Assembly: GCA_903885865.1 (NCBI GenBank)
Contig: CAISKH010000047.1
Coordinates: 1-17,104, forward strand
Reading direction: 5' to 3'
From: an uncultured Mucilaginibacter sp.
Lineage (GTDB): Bacteria; Bacteroidota; Bacteroidia; Sphingobacteriales; Sphingobacteriaceae
Length of the DNA stretch: 17,104 nucleotides
The stretch's first letter is position 1. Every line of letters starts with the position of its first letter. Positions 15,152 through 17,104 of the stretch are shown piece by piece. The position numbers and the translations under genes are program-made. Below the pieces are notes generated by a model. It was not told where the DNA came from, did not search any database, and worked only from the letters and a program-made list of their open reading frames with translations.

Positions 15152-15604
15152 ATGGCAGCAAGCATTAAACACCAATTATTTTTCCCGCACCCGCCCAGGG
15201 CGGTTTGGGAATACCTTACCAGCGCTGAGCTGATGGAACTATGGCTGATGAAAAACGATTTTCAGCCGGTTATAGGGCATGAATTTACTTTCAGGGCAGG
15301 GCCGATGCCGGCCTTCGATTTCGACGGGATCATGCACTGTAAAGTATTGGAGATCGTTCCTTTCAAAAAGCTCTCCTATTCATGGAAGCTGGGTCCGGGC
15401 GACGGCACGTTCAATGTTGATTCGGTTGTGCGGTGGGAATTACAGCCCAAAGACAACGGCACCGAGCTTTTACTGCACCATGGCGACTTTGCCGTATTGA
15501 AACACCTGGGCATTTTCGATGCCATGAATGCCGGCTGGTTGCAAAATATGCATAAGATCCTTAAACGCTTAAACGAAACAAGCCATGGCACAACCAACGC
15601 TTGA
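15152..15604 (+). CDS. SRPBCC/AHSA1-like domain protein (first gene of ArsR operon)
   Basis: A 150-residue single-domain protein of the AHSA1-like SRPBCC (START/Bet v1-like) superfamily, which has a helix-grip fold with a hydrophobic pocket. The opening strand IKHQLFFPHPPRAVWEYLTS, the AELMELWLMKNDF segment, the central PFKKLSYSWKLG strand, the VVRWELQPKDNGTELLLHHG hairpin and the long C-terminal helix (AMNAGWLQNMHKILKRL) are all present and full length. It is cytoplasmic and has no signal peptide. The ligand is unknown. Its ATG sits five bases after operator 2, so its expression is directly exposed to repressor binding. It overlaps the ArsR gene by 20 bases, implying translational coupling. 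SRPBCC-ArsR pairs are common in bacteria; a sensing or detoxification role is conceivable but unproven. Confidence 0.88.
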   Translation: MAASIKHQLFFPHPPRAVWEYLTSAELMELWLMKNDFQPVIGHEFTFRAGPMPAFDFDGIMHCKVLEIVPFKKLSYSWKLGPGDGTFNVDSVVRWELQPKDNGTELLLHHGDFAVLKHLGIFDAMNAGWLQNMHKILKRLNETSHGTTNA

Positions 15605-15908
15605 TGCATTCCAGGTAATTGCCGATCCCAGCAGGCGGCAAATGCTGATGCTGCTCTCGAAAAACAGTTTAACCATCAACAACCTGGCCGAAAATTTCGA
15701 CATGAGCCGCCCGGCGGTATCAAAGCATATTAAAATATTGTATGGCGCGGGCTTTATCTCTATACAGGACAGTGGCCGTGAGCGTCACTGCACACTTAAA
15801 CAAGATGGCTTTGACGCGCTGCACGAGTGGCTCAACTACTTTGACCAGTTCTGGGCCTCGAAACTAAAGAACCTCGAAAATTTATTAAATAACAAATTGA
15901 AAAATTAG
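15585..15908 (+). CDS. ArsR/SmtB-family winged-helix repressor, non-metal type
   Basis: A 107-residue DNA-binding repressor. The core reads DAFQVIADPSRRQMLMLLSK (7-26). The helix-turn-helix NNLAENFDMSRPAVSKHIKI (32-51) follows, with the recognition helix at SRPAVSKHIKIL, and then a wing around GFISIQDSGRERHCTLK (56-72). The cysteine motif of metal-sensing ArsR proteins (ELCVCDL-like) is absent, and the only Cys is in the wing region (Cys69), so metal sensing is unlikely. It resembles the SdpR-like subgroup, which often sits with AHSA1 proteins. It starts inside the upstream gene (20-base overlap) and is followed after four bases by the second SRPBCC gene. The twin GTAACT palindromes at the operon promoter are its probable autoregulatory operators. 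Confidence 0.93.
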   Translation: MAQPTLDAFQVIADPSRRQMLMLLSKNSLTINNLAENFDMSRPAVSKHIKILYGAGFISIQDSGRERHCTLKQDGFDALHEWLNYFDQFWASKLKNLENLLNNKLKN

Positions 15909-15912
15909 CAAA

Positions 15913-16356
15913 ATGAAGACAATGACAACAACTGATTTTACCGCCACAATGATGTTAGATCAAACCCCGCAGGAAGCATTTAACGCCATAGCCGATGTGA
16001 GCGCATGGTGGGCAAAAAACTTTAAAGGAAATGCAAAAAATGTGAACGATGTGTTTTCAGTTAAATTCGGAGAGACATTTGTAGACTTTAAGATCACCGA
16101 ATCTGTTCCCGGAAAGAGGGTTGTATGGCTGGTTACCGATTGTAACCTGCATTGGATCTCGGATAAAAAAGAATGGAACGGTACCCGGGTAGTTTGGGAT
16201 ATCAACCCTATGGGTGATGCTACGGAAATAGTGATGACCCATATCGGCATCGTTCCTGAATCGGAGTGTTATAATGACTGCTCAGCGGGCTGGGACATGC
16301 ACATAAAAACAAGTCTTTATAAACTCTTATCAGAGGGTGTTGGAATGCCTCAATAA
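15913..16356 (+). CDS. Second SRPBCC-domain protein (third gene of ArsR operon)
   Basis: A 147-residue SRPBCC-fold protein, clearly divergent from the first. It has the opening strand DFTATMMLDQTPQEAFNAIA, the WWAKNFKGN loop, the central DVFSVKFGETFVDFKITE strands, a VVWLVTDCNLHWIS strand, and the C-terminal helix SAGWDMHIKTSLYKLLSEGV. There is no signal peptide and it is probably cytoplasmic. The start is taken as the ATG at 15913, four bases after the ArsR stop; an internal ATG at 15922 is possible and would shorten it by three residues. It shares the ArsR operon promoter and is followed by a strong terminator. Two SRPBCC paralogues in one repressor operon could bind related small molecules, but the ligand is unknown. 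Confidence 0.9.
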   Translation: MKTMTTTDFTATMMLDQTPQEAFNAIADVSAWWAKNFKGNAKNVNDVFSVKFGETFVDFKITESVPGKRVVWLVTDCNLHWISDKKEWNGTRVVWDINPMGDATEIVMTHIGIVPESECYNDCSAGWDMHIKTSLYKLLSEGVGMPQ

Positions 16357-16389
16357 AGTCGAGGCTTTAGCCCAATTCCTATCATAAAG

Positions 16390-16424
16390 AAAAATGCTCT
16401 GCTCATTACAAGCAGGGCATTTTT
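16390..16424. terminator. Bidirectional terminator between convergent genes
   Basis: A 14-base stem (AAAAATGCTCTGCT at 16390-16403 with AGCAGGGCATTTTT at 16411-16424) has one T-G wobble and a seven-base loop. It carries a T-run on both strands. It lies 34 bases after the SRPBCC stop on the plus strand and 20 bases after the hydrolase stop on the minus strand, so it serves both convergent transcripts. Confidence 0.92.
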
Positions 16425-16443
16425 ACCAAACAAATCTATAGCA

Positions 16444-17104
16444 TTAACTCAAATACTCCTTAAAAAAGTCAATAGTGCGTTTCCAGGCAAGTTCGGCGGC
16501 GGCTTTATCATAACGGGGTGTTGTATCGTTATGGAAACCGTGGTTGGCATTTTCGTATATAAATGCCTGGTATTTTTTGCCGTTCTCTTTTAAAGCAGCT
16601 TCGTAGGCCGGCCAGCCGCCGGTAATTCGAGTATCCAGCGAGGCATAGTGCAGCAGCAGGGGCGCGTTAATTTTAGGCACATCCGCGGCAGCAGGCTGAC
16701 TTCCATAAAAAGGTACCGCTGCCGCCAGTTCGGGTACACGAACAGCCATCATATTGGCTATGCCCCCACCATAACAAAACCCTACAACACCTACTTTACC
16801 ATTACAGTCTTTGTGATTTTTAAGGTAATAGAATGCATCTATAAAATCCTGCTCCATTTCTTTGGGGTCGCGTTTAGCTTGCATGTCACGCCCGGCGTCA
16901 TCATTGCCCGGGTAGCCGCCCAGCGGGGTAAGCGCGTCGGGCGCAAGGGTAATAAATCCGGCCAGGGCGGCCCTTCGGGCCACATCTTCAATATATGGGT
17001 TTAACCCCCGGTTTTCATGAACTACAATAATGCCGCCCAATTTCTTTTTAGCATCTATGGGTTCTGATAGCAATGCCTTAATATTGCCGCCGCCTTTTGG
17101 TGAC
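16444..17104 (-). CDS. Dienelactone hydrolase family protein, 5' end cut by window edge
   Basis: An alpha/beta hydrolase of the dienelactone hydrolase family. The frame stays open to the window edge: ten codons (SPKGGGNIKA) precede the TTG at 17071-17073, which is therefore an internal Leu and not a start. Visible landmarks are the oxyanion/Glu element VVHENRGLNPYIEDVARR, the nucleophile elbow GFCYGGG (Cys codon 16774-16776), the acid SLDTRI (Asp codon 16633-16635) and the base NANHGFHND (His codon 16540-16542), so the Cys-Asp-His triad is intact. The SPKGGG-like opening is the usual strand before the core, so only a short N-terminus, possibly with a signal sequence, is missing. Classical members open the lactone ring in chloroaromatic degradation, but most homologues have unknown esterase substrates. 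The C-terminus is complete and followed by the shared terminator. Confidence 0.93.
   Translation of the reverse strand, partial: SPKGGGNIKALLSEPIDAKKKLGGIIVVHENRGLNPYIEDVARRAALAGFITLAPDALTPLGGYPGNDDAGRDMQAKRDPKEMEQDFIDAFYYLKNHKDCNGKVGVVGFCYGGGIANMMAVRVPELAAAVPFYGSQPAAADVPKINAPLLLHYASLDTRITGGWPAYEAALKENGKKYQAFIYENANHGFHNDTTPRYDKAAAELAWKRTIDFFKEYLS

Noticed and set aside
15585..15908. Metal-sensing ArsR (arsenic or zinc/cadmium)
   Set aside because: The Cys-x-Cys metal motif is absent and no metal resistance gene is nearby.
17071..17073. TTG as start of the dienelactone hydrolase
   Set aside because: The frame continues upstream to the window edge with family-like residues (SPKGGGNIKA), so the TTG is an internal Leu and the gene is partial.

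Overview
The window looks like a chromosomal segment of a Bacteroidota bacterium, most likely a Sphingobacteriaceae member close to Mucilaginibacter or Pedobacter. The reasons are a FecI-like ECF sigma factor of the Bacteroides-expansion type, a NagB-PIG-L fusion, an ABC permease fused to an M1-peptidase-like domain, promoters of the TTTG / TAnnTTTG kind, almost no Shine-Dalgarno sequences, and several short hairpin repeats between genes. The genus is inferred from style, not from a marker gene.

Layout, left to right. (1) An ECF sigma factor on the minus strand is cut by the left edge (1-506). (2) A gene-free stretch of about 450 bases follows (507-955), filled with hairpins and short repeats. 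(3) An Lhr-like, ligase-associated DEXH helicase on the minus strand (956-3529) carries an in-frame repeat-derived insert between motifs II and III. (4) A terminator lies at 3566-3599. (5) A two-lobed M16 (pitrilysin/insulinase-like) secreted protein (3624-6488) has lost its zinc-binding motif. (6) A tight minus-strand group holds a NagB-PIG-L fusion, a small AT-rich WGR-like protein, and a NagX/HGSNAT-like membrane acetyltransferase (10184 down to 6584). This is an amino-sugar module with a possible inserted gene. (7) A two-gene ABC system on the minus strand consists of an ATPase (13950-14837) and a large permease with a C-terminal M1-aminopeptidase-like domain (10294-13938), in which HExxH has become QQLAQ. 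(8) A divergent plus-strand operon (15152-16356) encodes an AHSA1/SRPBCC protein, an ArsR-type repressor and a second SRPBCC protein. (9) A shared terminator at 16390-16424 separates it from a convergent dienelactone hydrolase cut by the right edge.

The strongest observations follow. First, the ArsR operon promoter is nearly fully readable: TTTG-N20-TACATTTG with two near-identical 16-bp palindromes (GTAACT-N4-AGTTAC), one between the promoter elements and one over the predicted transcription start. Second, two unrelated metallopeptidase-fold proteins have each lost their zinc and catalytic residues by clean in-frame substitutions, which suggests non-catalytic roles. Third, the helicase appears to have absorbed an intergenic-type repeat as about 22 codons of protein. 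Fourth, a candidate foreign gene sits inside the amino-sugar operon. No CRISPR array, transposase, phage gene, tRNA or rRNA was seen.
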